Origin: Flavobacterium palustre
Lineage (GTDB): Bacteria; Bacteroidota; Bacteroidia; Flavobacteriales; Flavobacteriaceae
Assembly (NCBI RefSeq): GCF_014639535.1
Contig: NZ_BMGA01000004.1
Location: 1 to 64,000 of the forward strand
Direction: 5' to 3'
DNA length: 64,000 nucleotides
The notes under the pieces are model-generated. The model was not told where the DNA came from. It was given only the letters and a program-made list of their open reading frames with translations, and did not search any database. A program made the position numbers and the translations under genes. Shown in pieces: positions 1 through 8,645 of this stretch; the stretch's first letter is position 1, and every line of letters starts with the position of its first letter.

Positions 1-66
1 ATTAAATTTCGAATTTGATTTATTAGTCTGTCAGTATTTTAAATAACGTCTGCGCTGTTGCGGGTG

Positions 67-96
67 CAAAAGTAGAACCTTTATTCGTTTTGACAA
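67..96 (-). promoter_or_regulatory. Promoter firing out of the left edge
   Basis: On the minus strand a TACTTTTG -7 box (67-74) lies 19 bp from a TTG (94-96), the Bacteroidota promoter pattern. It points leftwards, so it must serve a gene outside the window; positions 1-66 would be its untranslated leader, in which I see no start codon context I trust. The stretch 97-293 holds no gene, only a degraded run (about 222-262) of the AAGAAAACACAGAGATTCACGAAG kind of intergenic filler. Confidence 0.6.
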
Positions 97-293
97 TAGA
101 TTTTCGAAACTATTTTTTATTTATTTTTTAATACTCTGAAAACGTGAAACTTATTTTTTGGGTTTTTTAGCCTTTGTAGGAGTTTAGATGAACGAAGGCT
201 GCGTTTCGAGGCTTTTCCACAAAGGTTCACTAAGAAAACACAGAGATTCACGAAGGGTTTTTCTAAAATTTAGAGAACAAAAAGTTGTTTCAA

Positions 294-382
294 CCCCAAT
301 CACCTAGCCCTGATAGCAGCGAAAATCCTTTCCTGACGACTTTTAGTCAGGAAAGATTGTAGTGGATAGCAGGAATAGCTAC
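294..382. repeat. Structured intergenic repeat with central hairpin
   Basis: A 10-bp perfect stem (328-337 with 346-355, CTTTCCTGAC/GTCAGGAAAG) is flanked by two related arms, CCTGATAGCAGCG on the left and AGTGGATAGCAGGAATAGC on the right. The GATAGCAG/GGATAGCAG arms flank the hairpin symmetrically. From memory this resembles a hairpin element that recurs between genes in Flavobacterium genomes; I cannot verify copy number here. It could be a REP-like repeat or a small structured RNA. Confidence 0.5.
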
Positions 383-391
383 ATAAAAAAA

Positions 392-425
392 AGACTAAAA
401 TAGCGACAAAACACTATTTTAGTCT
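392..425 (-). terminator. Terminator of the ABC permease gene
   Basis: A 12-bp perfect stem (AGACTAAAATAG at 392-403, its complement at 414-425) with a 10-base loop is followed on the minus strand by eight Ts (384-391). It ends the permease transcript 26 bp after its stop codon. Confidence 0.8.
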
Positions 426-450
426 ATTTATATGAATAAATTAAGCTTAA

Positions 451-1701
451 CTAATCGAATCGAATTGCTTTTACCGGAGTAATTTTAGTAATAATATAAG
501 ACGGAATAAGCAAAACCAAGAAACAAACCCCAATCGTCAGCACATTCAACAATATAATATAAACAACATTTATATCTACCGGCGCCTGGTTAACATAGTA
601 ATTCTCTGGATTAAGCTCGACAATGCCAAAATACTTTTGAACCAAGAGAACACTAACACCTATTAGATTCCCCCAAAACAAACCGCGAAATATTAAATAA
701 GAAGCATTATACAAAAAGGTTTTTCGGATTGACCAGTTACTTGCCCCTACTGCTTTTAAAATCCCAATCATTTGCGTTCGCTCCAAAATTAAAACCAATA
801 ACGCCACTACCATATTTATAGTAGCCACCAATATCATTACAATAAGAATAACCACAATATTAAAATCAAACAATTGAAGCCATTCAAAAATATAATTGTA
901 TTTCTCAACTATAGTCTGTGAATCCAAAGTTGAACCCGTATGTTCATAAACCTGCTCTCCAATAGCACTGATATTATCAAAATCATTTACAAAAACCTCA
1001 AAAGCACCTACCTGATCCGGCTTCCATTTGTTGATTCGTTGAATATGTCGAATATCACCCAACACATAAGTCGCATCAAATTCCTGAAAACCCGAATTAA
1101 AAATCCCAACAATTTTAAATCTCCTTATATTAGGTAATTTATTTTGCCCTTCTTTCATAAAGAAAGTATTAAACTCATCACCCACTTTAAGTTTTAACCT
1201 ATTGGCTAAAAACTGAGAAATCAAAACTTCCGGATTCAAACTTGCAGATAAATTAGGCAATCTGCCCGAAATAAGATACTCCTTTATATTATCCCATTTA
1301 TAATCGGTACCGACTCCTTTAAAAACGATTCCCTCAAAAGCTTCAGCCGTCCTGATAATACCAGCCTTACTAGCAACAGCCTGAATGTGACTCACTTCGG
1401 ACACCGAACTAAATTTAGGATAAAACTTTTGGTTTTTTGGAACCGGAACCAAAGTAGCATCCGATTGATTATTATCGAAATTAGCAATAATAATATGACC
1501 GTTGAATGCCGAAATTTTTTCCCTAATCTTTTGTTGGAGTCCAATTCCCGTTGCCACAGACACAATCATCATAACCATTCCGATAGCAATAGCCGAAATT
1601 GCAATTTTTATGATAGGTGCAGAAATACTGCTTTTATTATCTTTAGCAGTAATGAGTCTTTTAGCGATGAAATATTCTAAATTCAATGGATATGATTTCA
1701 A
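451..1701 (-). CDS. FtsX/LolC-type ABC transporter permease
   Basis: This is an inner-membrane ABC permease of the FtsX/MacB/LolCE type, most like subunits that release lipoproteins from the inner membrane. The 416-residue protein has one N-terminal membrane segment (about 25-50), a large soluble MacB-like periplasmic domain, and three C-terminal segments (about 280-307, 330-352, 378-402), the standard four-helix layout. No ATPase gene is adjacent, so the ATP-binding partner must be elsewhere, as is common for LolE-like genes in Bacteroidota. A TATTTTTG -7 box (1712-1719, minus) sits just before the start, predicting a very short leader. The family assignment is firm; the lipoprotein role is inferred. 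Confidence 0.85.
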   Translation of the reverse strand: MKSYPLNLEYFIAKRLITAKDNKSSISAPIIKIAISAIAIGMVMMIVSVATGIGLQQKIREKISAFNGHIIIANFDNNQSDATLVPVPKNQKFYPKFSSVSEVSHIQAVASKAGIIRTAEAFEGIVFKGVGTDYKWDNIKEYLISGRLPNLSASLNPEVLISQFLANRLKLKVGDEFNTFFMKEGQNKLPNIRRFKIVGIFNSGFQEFDATYVLGDIRHIQRINKWKPDQVGAFEVFVNDFDNISAIGEQVYEHTGSTLDSQTIVEKYNYIFEWLQLFDFNIVVILIVMILVATINMVVALLVLILERTQMIGILKAVGASNWSIRKTFLYNASYLIFRGLFWGNLIGVSVLLVQKYFGIVELNPENYYVNQAPVDINVVYIILLNVLTIGVCFLVLLIPSYIITKITPVKAIRFD

Positions 1702-1711
1702 ATTTGGTGTT

Positions 1712-1719
1712 CAAAAATA
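1712..1719 (-). promoter_or_regulatory. -7 box of the permease gene
   Basis: TATTTTTG on the minus strand, 11 bp upstream of the permease ATG. No convincing -33 box at the usual spacing. Confidence 0.45.
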
Positions 1720-1777
1720 CAGTTTTATTCTTAGCCGTTCGCAAATCCCAACATATTAAATAAAACGAAATCTATAA

Positions 1778-2275
1778 TTAAAGAGGCATTTTCTTTTTCA
1801 TCTCCTCTACAATATTATAGACCGCCGGACAAATAGGAATATTTTTCAATGTGATATCTGTAATTTGCTGAAACTTCTTTCTATCAGTATGCGGAAATTC
1901 CCGGCAGGCTTTTGGACGGACATCATAAATAAAGCAGGTATTATCCGAATCCAAAAAACTACAAGGAACAGTTTGCAAAACATAATCTTTATCTTCATCA
2001 ATGCGAAGATATTGCTCAATAAACTGCTGCGGTTTTTGTCTGAGATGTTTCGAAATTCGCTCGATATCGGCAGAAGTAAACAACGGCCCTGTTGTTTTAC
2101 AACAATTAGCACACTCTAAACAATCTGTTTTTTTAAATTCAGCATCATGTAAATCCTGCATTACATAATCTAAATTCTTTGGCGTTTTCTTTTTAAGCTT
2201 ATCAAAATACTTTTTATTTTCAAGTTGCTTATCTTTGGCCAGTTTTCCGAGATCGTTTAAAGATGGTTTGAGCAT
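1778..2275 (-). CDS. YkgJ-family cysteine cluster protein
   Basis: A 165-residue soluble protein with the Zn/Fe-binding cysteine signature of the YkgJ (UPF0153) family: C52, C55 and the pair C58-C59 (CLECANCC), followed by C105, C114 and C124 in the pattern CSFL...TCFIY..RPKACREFP. These are thought to ligate a metal or Fe-S cluster; the biological role of the family is not established. A TAATTTTG -7 box (2313-2320, minus) lies upstream. It is transcribed towards the permease with a 76-bp gap and could be its own unit. Confidence 0.8.
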   Translation of the reverse strand: MLKPSLNDLGKLAKDKQLENKKYFDKLKKKTPKNLDYVMQDLHDAEFKKTDCLECANCCKTTGPLFTSADIERISKHLRQKPQQFIEQYLRIDEDKDYVLQTVPCSFLDSDNTCFIYDVRPKACREFPHTDRKKFQQITDITLKNIPICPAVYNIVEEMKKKMPL

Positions 2276-2312
2276 TTGTGTTTAATTATTCGTTTATTCG
2301 AAAATAACGCAG

Positions 2313-2320
2313 CAAAATTA
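2313..2320 (-). promoter_or_regulatory. -7 box of the YkgJ-family gene
   Basis: TAATTTTG on the minus strand, 37 bp upstream of the start codon. Confidence 0.4.
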
Positions 2321-2364
2321 CTCAAATCCAATAAACAAATTAGCACTTTACTCAACAAACTATT

Positions 2365-3069
2365 ATGAAAGACCTATTTGGCAAAGCCATTCTTGACTAC
2401 CAAACCAATAATTCCCCAGAAGATATAATTACCGAAACTACTATTTCAGAAGAAGACGAAATGAGTGTTACTTATTTATTTCGAAATTTTGAATCAATGC
2501 CTTCCATCGAACAAAAAGCTCTAGAGCTAGCCAAGGGAAAAGTTCTAGATATAGGCTGTGGAGCAGGAAGTCATAGTTTGTATTTACAAAACGAAAGAAA
2601 TTTAGAAACCACCGCAATTGACATTTCTCCAAATGCCATACAAGCATGCCAACTTCGTGGTCTAAAAAACGCTTTTATCCAAGATATTTTGACTTTGGAA
2701 AACGAAAAATTCGACACTATCTTACTTTTAATGAACGGAACCGGGATTTTTGGTACTCTAAAAAACACTCCTAAATTTCTTCAAAAATTAAAATCTCTAT
2801 TAAATCCAGGAGGACAAATTTTAATTGACAGTTCCGATATCATTTATATGTTTGACGAAGACGAAGATGGCGCATACGAAATTCCTGCCAATGGCTATTA
2901 CGGAGAATTAGAATTCACTATTAGCTATAAAGGAGAAAAAGAAGATTCTTTTCCTTGGCTTTATCTGGATTACAACACACTTCAAAATGCCGCTAACGAT
3001 AATGGATTAAAATGCGAATTGATTTCAGAAGGCGAACATTATGATTATTTAGCCAGACTTTCAATCTAA
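2365..3069 (+). CDS. Class I SAM-dependent methyltransferase
   Basis: A 234-residue cytosolic protein with a Rossmann-fold methyltransferase core. Motif I is VLDIGCGAG at 60-68, followed by an acidic strand end (TTAIDIS) and a late motif resembling LNPGGQILIDSSD. The first 50 residues are variable and probably form a substrate cap. The substrate cannot be read from the sequence. It is divergent from the YkgJ-family gene, with 89 bp between the starts, and converges on the TonB-domain gene with only 16 bp between stops. Confidence 0.8.
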   Translation: MKDLFGKAILDYQTNNSPEDIITETTISEEDEMSVTYLFRNFESMPSIEQKALELAKGKVLDIGCGAGSHSLYLQNERNLETTAIDISPNAIQACQLRGLKNAFIQDILTLENEKFDTILLLMNGTGIFGTLKNTPKFLQKLKSLLNPGGQILIDSSDIIYMFDEDEDGAYEIPANGYYGELEFTISYKGEKEDSFPWLYLDYNTLQNAANDNGLKCELISEGEHYDYLARLSI

Positions 3070-3085
3070 AAAAATTCCCAAAACA

Positions 3086-3520
3086 TTACTTTTTAGGAAC
3101 ATCAATACTTAATGGAATCGTATATTTCACTTTAACAGGATTACCATCTTTAAATGTTGGCTTCCACTTTCCTTGAGTTCTCTTTAAAACCCTAATCAAC
3201 TCTTCTGCCGTTCCGTACCCTAAATCATCTACAATTTTAAAATCACCTATATCCCCCTTTTCATCAATAACAAAATCAACCACCACCTTACCTTTTAATC
3301 CCGAAACATCTGGCATACGATAATTATATGCAATATATTGGTATAATTTTGTTTTCTTTGAAGGTTCCATTTCCTCCGAGCTAATACTTTTTCCACCAAG
3401 AGAAGATGGAGCAACAGTTTCAGATTTAGTAATCGTCGAACTATTTTCTGCATTTGTATTTTGCGCAAAATTAATTTGCACTAAAAAGCTAAAAAACACT
3501 AAAAATAAAGCTTTTTTCAT
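3086..3520 (-). CDS. Secreted protein with TonB C-terminal domain
   Basis: The likely product is 144 residues, starting at the ATG at 3520, which gives a clean signal peptide (MKKALFLVFFSFLVQINFAQ). A longer frame back to 3568 would overlap queE and push the signal peptide inside the protein. After a short linker, the last 80 residues form a TonB C-terminal domain (GLKGKVVVDFVIDEKGDIG, then a KWKP.. segment). There is no N-terminal transmembrane anchor of TonB type, so it is probably periplasmic rather than a full energy transducer. It starts two bases after the queE stop, so the two are very likely co-transcribed. A paralogous domain ends the TonB protein at 7225-8037. Confidence 0.75.
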   Translation of the reverse strand: MKKALFLVFFSFLVQINFAQNTNAENSSTITKSETVAPSSLGGKSISSEEMEPSKKTKLYQYIAYNYRMPDVSGLKGKVVVDFVIDEKGDIGDFKIVDDLGYGTAEELIRVLKRTQGKWKPTFKDGNPVKVKYTIPLSIDVPKK

Positions 3521-3522
3521 AT

Positions 3523-4155
3523 CTAAGGAATATTCAAATACTTGTGTGTTTGCAACGAAACCCTCCATTTTGGATTATTCATCACATAATCTACAATTAA
3601 CGGAGTCATTTCTTCTTTTTTACTCCATTCCGGCTGTAAAAACAAAATAGCATTGTCATTTACCAATTCTGCTTGTTCTTCAGCAAAACTAAAATCATGC
3701 TTGTTATGAATAATTACTTTCAATTCATTAGCAGCGTTGTAAACAGTTTCTGTTGGTAATTTATTTTTCTTTGGAGAAAGACAAATCCAATCCCAAGTTC
3801 CCGAAAGCGGATAAGCACCGGAAGTTTCTATATGTACTTTCAAATTTTTATCTTTCAATCTTGAAGTCAGCAAAGTCATATCCCAGCTCAAAGGTTCACC
3901 TCCCGTTACTACAACAGTATCTGCATATTTACTGGCATTATCAACTATTTGACTGATACTTGTAGGAGGATGTAATTCGGCATTCCAACTTTCTTTAACA
4001 TCACACCAGTGACAACCTACATCGCATCCGCCAATTCTAACAAAATAAGCTGCAGTCCCAGTATGAAATCCTTCTCCCTGAATAGTATAAAACTCCTCCA
4101 TCAAAGGCAACATCGCCCCTTTGTTCACTTCTAATTGAATTTCTTTTGATAGCAT
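3523..4155 (-). CDS. queE: 7-carboxy-7-deazaguanine synthase (QueE)
   Basis: A radical SAM enzyme that converts 6-carboxytetrahydropterin to 7-carboxy-7-deazaguanine in the queuosine (preQ0) pathway. The 210-residue protein has the CX3CX2C cluster motif at C44, C48 and C51 (GGCDVGCHWCDVK), preceded by FYTIQGEGFHTG, a substrate-binding signature of QueE, and VVTGGEPL. A TATCTTTG -7 box (4173-4180, minus) lies 17 bp upstream of the ATG. No other queuosine gene is in the window. The downstream TonB-domain gene follows after two bases. Confidence 0.92.
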   Translation of the reverse strand: MLSKEIQLEVNKGAMLPLMEEFYTIQGEGFHTGTAAYFVRIGGCDVGCHWCDVKESWNAELHPPTSISQIVDNASKYADTVVVTGGEPLSWDMTLLTSRLKDKNLKVHIETSGAYPLSGTWDWICLSPKKNKLPTETVYNAANELKVIIHNKHDFSFAEEQAELVNDNAILFLQPEWSKKEEMTPLIVDYVMNNPKWRVSLQTHKYLNIP

Positions 4156-4172
4156 TTTTATAATTTAGGGTG

Positions 4173-4180
4173 CAAAGATA
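4173..4180 (-). promoter_or_regulatory. -7 box of queE
   Basis: TATCTTTG on the minus strand, 17 bp upstream of the queE ATG. The -33 box is not obvious. Confidence 0.5.
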
Positions 4181-4240
4181 ACTAATTTACAAAAGACATT
4201 ATTCAATTATGTGATATGCTTAACAAAACGACATAAAAAA

Positions 4241-4260
4241 AGCCAGTATCTCTACTGGCT
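4241..4260 (-). terminator. Terminator of the Ton/TPR operon
   Basis: An 8-bp stem AGCCAGTA/TACTGGCT with loop TCTC, followed on the minus strand by seven Ts. It lies 21 bp past the stop of the TPR gene, the last gene of the exbB-tonB operon. Confidence 0.85.
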
Positions 4261-4281
4261 TAATTAACTTTATCAAATCAA

Positions 4282-5952
4282 TTATTGAAGTGACTTCAAT
4301 GATTGAAGTGAATATTTATTTGTAGGATCTATAGCAAGTGTTTTATTGAAATGCTCGATTGCCTTAGCCTTATCAAAGTTTGCATATCCTGCACCCATTG
4401 TATTATAAGCTTCAATCAACTTCGTTTTAACAGCTGGTTTAGCCAATTCCTCAGCTCCTTTAGCTGTAATACGATCTATATACTCCTGATAATATTTAAT
4501 CATTGCCTGATCATCCTCTAACAAACTATTTGTTCTTGCACGAGAAATATACGCATCAACCGTATCAGGCGAAGCCTCTAAAACATTTGCATAAGCTGCA
4601 TCTGCTTTCTTCAACGATTCCATATCTCTTTCTGCTACCGGCTTACCAGCATTAGCAAAATAAATGGCGTTTCCTAAATAAAAATTATCTAACAGGAATG
4701 ATTTACTTTCTTTGTAAGAAGTGGCAATCTCTAAAATTGCAGCAGCCTCTTTAAACATTTTCTTCTCATAGTATTTTTTTCCTAACTCTCCTAATCCATC
4801 AGCTACAGATGGTTCAAGCTCAACTCCTTTTTTTATAAAAGAGATACCCTCAGCATAAAGAGCAGGATCTACAGCAGTATCTTCTGCATTTGTTCCTTTT
4901 TTAATTTTTGCCTGACCTAAATACACATAATCTAACGAAATAATCTTATTAGCCGGATTATTAATATATTGCTCTAACGAAGAAATAGCTTCATCAATAT
5001 GACCATTTTCGTAAGCAGCATATCCTAAATATCTAAAAATTCTTGGATTTACATTATCCAATTCTTTCATCTTATTAGCTTCAATTTCTAAAGCCTTGTA
5101 ATCTTTAGCCAAGATTAAGAAGTCAGCATGACGCATACGGGAAGCCAATGAATAATCAGTAAGCGACATATATTTTTCATAAAAAGTCAAAGCTTGTTTA
5201 ATGTATTGATCATAACGCCCCGGAGCATTAAGCGCCCAATAGTAATAAGTTTGCGCTAACTCTCTGTAAACCGGACCATAATTAGGACTCAAAGCAATTA
5301 CTTCGTTATAGGCAGCTACAGCTTCCTGATACGCTTTTGCACCTTTTAACAAAACACCTAATTGCATTTTAGCTCTAATCAAAGTATTATCAGCCTGAAA
5401 AGCACTACGGTATGCAGAAAAAGCTTCATTTTGGTTTTTATCTCCATAAAAAGCATCTCCTAAGGCTAAAAGAACCTGTGGTTCAGTTGGATTTTTCTCT
5501 TTTGCCTGAGCTAAAACAGCCAAAGCTGCTTTGTAATCAGGATAAGAATTATCCATATATGCCTTAGCAATATAAATGTATTCTTCAAAATCCTTTTTAC
5601 GCATTTGAGCTTTAGCAGCATCAAATTTTGCTTTTGCAGCAGCCAAATCTTTCTTTTCTAGATCAATCTGACCTAATCCAATAGAGTTAAAATGAGCATT
5701 ATCTTTAGCCTTTAAACCTTCATCATAAGAAATCTTAGCCGAATCAATTACACTTTGATTCAAATAAATATTTCCTAAAAGAAAAAAAGCTTTACCTTCA
5801 GAAGGATTTGATTTTATAATCGATTTTAAAGATGTTTTTGCTTTTTGAAATTGCTCTGCATCTATCTGTTTTTTCACTTCATTAATATCCTGCGCATGTA
5901 ACACAGAAGCCGAAGCAAAAAGTGCAACACTTAAAAATTTAAACTTGTTCAT
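4282..5952 (-). CDS. Periplasmic tetratricopeptide-repeat protein
   Basis: A 556-residue secreted TPR protein, if it starts at the ATG at 5952 that opens a good signal peptide (MNKFKFLSVALFASASVLHAQ). An in-frame ATG 24 bp upstream (5976) is possible but places eight polar residues before it. The rest is a near-continuous array of TPR-like helical pairs with Ala/Tyr/Leu periodicity (for example KAFFLLGNIYLNQS and AIEHFNKTLAIDPTNKYSL). TPR arrays bind proteins, so it is probably a scaffold for the Ton machinery or for the PstS-like protein encoded 46 bp upstream. It is the last gene of the operon that begins with exbB. Confidence 0.8.
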   Translation of the reverse strand: MNKFKFLSVALFASASVLHAQDINEVKKQIDAEQFQKAKTSLKSIIKSNPSEGKAFFLLGNIYLNQSVIDSAKISYDEGLKAKDNAHFNSIGLGQIDLEKKDLAAAKAKFDAAKAQMRKKDFEEYIYIAKAYMDNSYPDYKAALAVLAQAKEKNPTEPQVLLALGDAFYGDKNQNEAFSAYRSAFQADNTLIRAKMQLGVLLKGAKAYQEAVAAYNEVIALSPNYGPVYRELAQTYYYWALNAPGRYDQYIKQALTFYEKYMSLTDYSLASRMRHADFLILAKDYKALEIEANKMKELDNVNPRIFRYLGYAAYENGHIDEAISSLEQYINNPANKIISLDYVYLGQAKIKKGTNAEDTAVDPALYAEGISFIKKGVELEPSVADGLGELGKKYYEKKMFKEAAAILEIATSYKESKSFLLDNFYLGNAIYFANAGKPVAERDMESLKKADAAYANVLEASPDTVDAYISRARTNSLLEDDQAMIKYYQEYIDRITAKGAEELAKPAVKTKLIEAYNTMGAGYANFDKAKAIEHFNKTLAIDPTNKYSLQSLKSLQ

Positions 5953-5998
5953 TGTAATGGTATTTAATTTATTCATTTTCTAAATTTATTTCCCTCAA

Positions 5999-6904
5999 TT
6001 ATTTTATTCTGCTTTTGATTAAGAGCTTTCTACCTGGCATTGTAGTTGGCAACATACCTGATTTCAGCACTATCCTTTGACCAATTTCTCCGGCTAAAAA
6101 TGAAGCAAAACCCATCCCTAAACCTGAATATCCCTGACAATTGATAATAAACAAATCACGTGCCAAAGGGTAAGTTCCTTCTGCCAGATTATTTTGAGTT
6201 GGTGCAAAATAAGAATTTTTATTCAATCCCTGCACGCTTAAAACGTTAATATTAGTTAAATAATCTTTAATATTTGCTGTAGGCTGCAACAACCAGTTCA
6301 AGCCTATAACACCGATCATCCCATCGTTCTCAGCAACAAACTTAACCACTTCTTCATTTGATTTAAAAGAATAAACTCCGTTTTGAGGAACATCTTTTAC
6401 TCCGGCTAGCGTTGTCATATAACGTACAGTACTTGAATTTGGATTATCAAAAACCAAACCTTTAATCTTTGTTTGACTATCACCTTTTAAAAAAGCAACT
6501 ACATCTTTTATTGCAATTAAGGTGTCTGCATCTTTTTTATTCGAAATCAAAGCAATGGCATCAGTTGCAATTTTTGTTGTTCGGGGCTTTATATTTAATT
6601 GTTCGAAAAACTTTGCTTCATCCGCATTTAATTGTCTGGACAAAACAACTATTCGAGAAGTATCTTTAAGGAAAGCCTGCATTGCTTCTTTTTCTGATTT
6701 AGCTTCAAGTACAATTTCAGCTTTATAAGTACCTTCAAAAACCGCAATTTGATCTTCAATCAATGGCTTAACAGTCTCATCAACCAATAAAGTTGTCTTC
6801 CCCTTAATGATAGTTTCCTTGTTTTTTTTAGCATCTGATTGTTTACACGTAACAAACAATACAGCAACAAAAAAGAAACACGCTAACAATTTTATTTTTT
6901 TCAT
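5999..6904 (-). CDS. PstS-like substrate-binding lipoprotein
   Basis: A 301-residue lipoprotein with lipobox LFVTC (C20) and a periplasmic-binding-protein fold of the PstS type (TLLVDETVKPLIEDQIAVFEGTY at the start; a GLGMGFASFLAGEIGQRIVLKSG-like end, given here only as landmarks). There are no PstA/PstB/PstC genes nearby. The gene instead sits inside a tonB operon, between a small membrane protein and a TPR protein. It may be an anchored binding protein acting with the Ton complex rather than with a phosphate ABC importer. The ligand is not deducible. Confidence 0.75.
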   Translation of the reverse strand: MKKIKLLACFFFVAVLFVTCKQSDAKKNKETIIKGKTTLLVDETVKPLIEDQIAVFEGTYKAEIVLEAKSEKEAMQAFLKDTSRIVVLSRQLNADEAKFFEQLNIKPRTTKIATDAIALISNKKDADTLIAIKDVVAFLKGDSQTKIKGLVFDNPNSSTVRYMTTLAGVKDVPQNGVYSFKSNEEVVKFVAENDGMIGVIGLNWLLQPTANIKDYLTNINVLSVQGLNKNSYFAPTQNNLAEGTYPLARDLFIINCQGYSGLGMGFASFLAGEIGQRIVLKSGMLPTTMPGRKLLIKSRIK

Positions 6905-6991
6905 ACACCAATTTTTTCAAGACAGATTCTTATTCGAACTAACGACATAACACAAATTCTACATCCATAGCAAAATAACAATAATTTTAAA

Positions 6992-7225
6992 CTAATCTTC
7001 CTTATTATCTTTGATAATCCTTACACAACGTATAACAGCATAAACTATCAAAAGGACTCCAAAAGCTATTCTGTAATTCCTTGGCATATTCAGAGGCAGG
7101 CTAGTCATAAACAAAACCATCAAACCTAAAATCAAATAAATCAGGAAAAACAAAATGGCTATAACGAGAAGAAATCGCTCTTTAAGCGATTTCTTCTTAA
7201 TATTTGTAATAATACTTTTCAACAT
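6992..7225 (-). CDS. Small two-TM membrane protein
   Basis: A 77-residue protein starting at the ATG at 7223-7225, which overlaps the tonB stop by one base (TAATG), a sign of translational coupling. A longer frame into tonB is possible but would encode a tonB shadow. It has a basic N-terminus (SIITNIKKKSLKER), two hydrophobic segments (about 18-42 and 52-70) and a charged tail. I do not recognise a family. Its place directly after tonB suggests an accessory of the Ton complex. Confidence 0.65.
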   Translation of the reverse strand: MLKSIITNIKKKSLKERFLLVIAILFFLIYLILGLMVLFMTSLPLNMPRNYRIAFGVLLIVYAVIRCVRIIKDNKED

Positions 7226-8037
7226 TATTCTTGTTGTACAAGTGAAATTGGTAATGAATATTGAACCCTTACCGGTTTTCCATTTTGAATACCAGGATTC
7301 CATTTAGGAGATTTTTGTAAAACTCGTATCGCTTCTTTTCCAGTTCCATAACCAATATCTCTTAACACTTTGATATCTGTTAGTGAACCATCTTTTTCAA
7401 CTACAAAAGAAACATAAACCTTTCCTTTTAAACCTTCTTCTTCTGGCATGCGGTAAGTTTTACCAACAAATGCATAAAACTTCTCCATACCTCCTGGGAA
7501 ATCAGGTTTAACCTCAATACCAGCTGTACTGTAAACCTGATCATCAGATTCTTCAACAACTTGACTTGTTTTAGGTCCAGTACCAGCCGGAGCAACAGTT
7601 AATACTGCATCCGGATCTCCTTTAATAGTCTCAGCACCAGTTTTTTTATCTTTGATTTCTTCAATCTTTGGTGGCTCCTCAACAACTTCTTCCGCTTTTG
7701 CCACAACTGGTTTAACAAACTTCACCTGATCTACTGCCGGTGGTGGTGGTGGTGGTGGTGGAGCGTTTAATTTAGGTGGTTCCACTTTTTTTGGAGGCAA
7801 CTTAACATTTGTAAGTTTAATATCCTTAATTGAATTATCTTCTTCGTCTGTCGATTTAGGAATCAAACTAATGATAAGAGGCGCACTAACTGCTAAACTA
7901 AAAAAGAAAGCCCCTATAAGCAGTGCTTTAGTAGTAGTTTTACGGTTAGATTTTCTCAAATCATAAGCTCCATAAAGCTTATTACGACCTTCGAAAACAA
8001 TTTCAACCCATTGGTTTTTTAATATATCTAATTTCAT
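7225..8037 (-). CDS. tonB: Energy transducer TonB
   Basis: TonB links the inner-membrane proton-driven ExbB/ExbD motor to TonB-dependent outer-membrane receptors. The 270-residue protein has a cytoplasmic N-terminus of the long Bacteroidota type, one membrane anchor (about 37-60), a Pro/Lys/Glu-rich periplasmic linker including eight consecutive prolines (93-100), and a C-terminal TonB domain (about 185-270: PDFPGGMEKFYAFV, then GLKGKVYVSFVVEKDGSL). It follows exbD by 40 bp. The proline run is encoded by a pure GGT-type triplet run on the plus strand (about 7739-7762), a potential slippage site. Confidence 0.9.
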   Translation of the reverse strand: MKLDILKNQWVEIVFEGRNKLYGAYDLRKSNRKTTTKALLIGAFFFSLAVSAPLIISLIPKSTDEEDNSIKDIKLTNVKLPPKKVEPPKLNAPPPPPPPPAVDQVKFVKPVVAKAEEVVEEPPKIEEIKDKKTGAETIKGDPDAVLTVAPAGTGPKTSQVVEESDDQVYSTAGIEVKPDFPGGMEKFYAFVGKTYRMPEEEGLKGKVYVSFVVEKDGSLTDIKVLRDIGYGTGKEAIRVLQKSPKWNPGIQNGKPVRVQYSLPISLVQQE

Positions 8038-8077
8038 TTTTCTTAATTATTAGGTTATTAAGAAAACAAGATAACTC

Positions 8078-8626
8078 TTATTTTCCTTCTAACAATTTTT
8101 GTTCCTCAGGTAAAAAATCATTAACGATTGTATAGGTAGGAATTGAAGAAATAGCCATTTCATCTAAAATATCAACTACGTTTTTATATGTTGATTTTTT
8201 ACCTGGTTTGATAATTACAATCATCCCTTGATCAGGTCTTCCTTTTGCAGCCGTATAAGCAGCAACTTCTTTTTTCCTTTTTAACAATTCCTTGCGAATA
8301 CCATCTTTACCATAAGGAATACCTTTAGGAGCCATAGGACTATTAATAATCCCCATATAAAAGTACATTTTATCACCATCTCCCAATAATACGGTCATGG
8401 TACGATTTTCATCAACTTTTATATCTGCTGTCTTATCCTTTGGATCTTTATCTGGCAAGCCTAAACTCATTGCTTGAGGTTTTGACAACGAAGTAGTAAG
8501 CATAAAGAATGTAATAAGTAAGAACGCCAAATCCACCATGGCAGTTAAATCTACCTTCGAATTCTGTTTTTTACTTCTTACCTTGCCGCCTTTATCACCA
8601 CCACTGTCGGTATTTAATTCAGCCAT
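8078..8626 (-). CDS. exbD: ExbD/TolR biopolymer transport protein (second copy)
   Basis: A 182-residue ExbD-type stator protein of the Ton system: a basic cytosolic start (KVRSKKQNSKVDLTAMVDLA), a single membrane segment (about 27-48) containing the proton-path aspartate in the DLTAMVDLAFLLITFFMLTT motif, and a periplasmic domain. It lies 19 bp after the other exbD. Two distinct ExbD copies next to one MotA/ExbB channel gene and one TonB is the usual arrangement in Flavobacteriia. Confidence 0.88.
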   Translation of the reverse strand: MAELNTDSGGDKGGKVRSKKQNSKVDLTAMVDLAFLLITFFMLTTSLSKPQAMSLGLPDKDPKDKTADIKVDENRTMTVLLGDGDKMYFYMGIINSPMAPKGIPYGKDGIRKELLKRKKEVAAYTAAKGRPDQGMIVIIKPGKKSTYKNVVDILDEMAISSIPTYTIVNDFLPEEQKLLEGK

Positions 8627-8645
8627 TTTAGTATATTTTTTTTAA

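Noticed and set aside
940-1759. Plus-strand open frames within the ABC permease gene
   Set aside because: They are shadows opposite a gene with clear domain structure and have no promoter or recognisable product.
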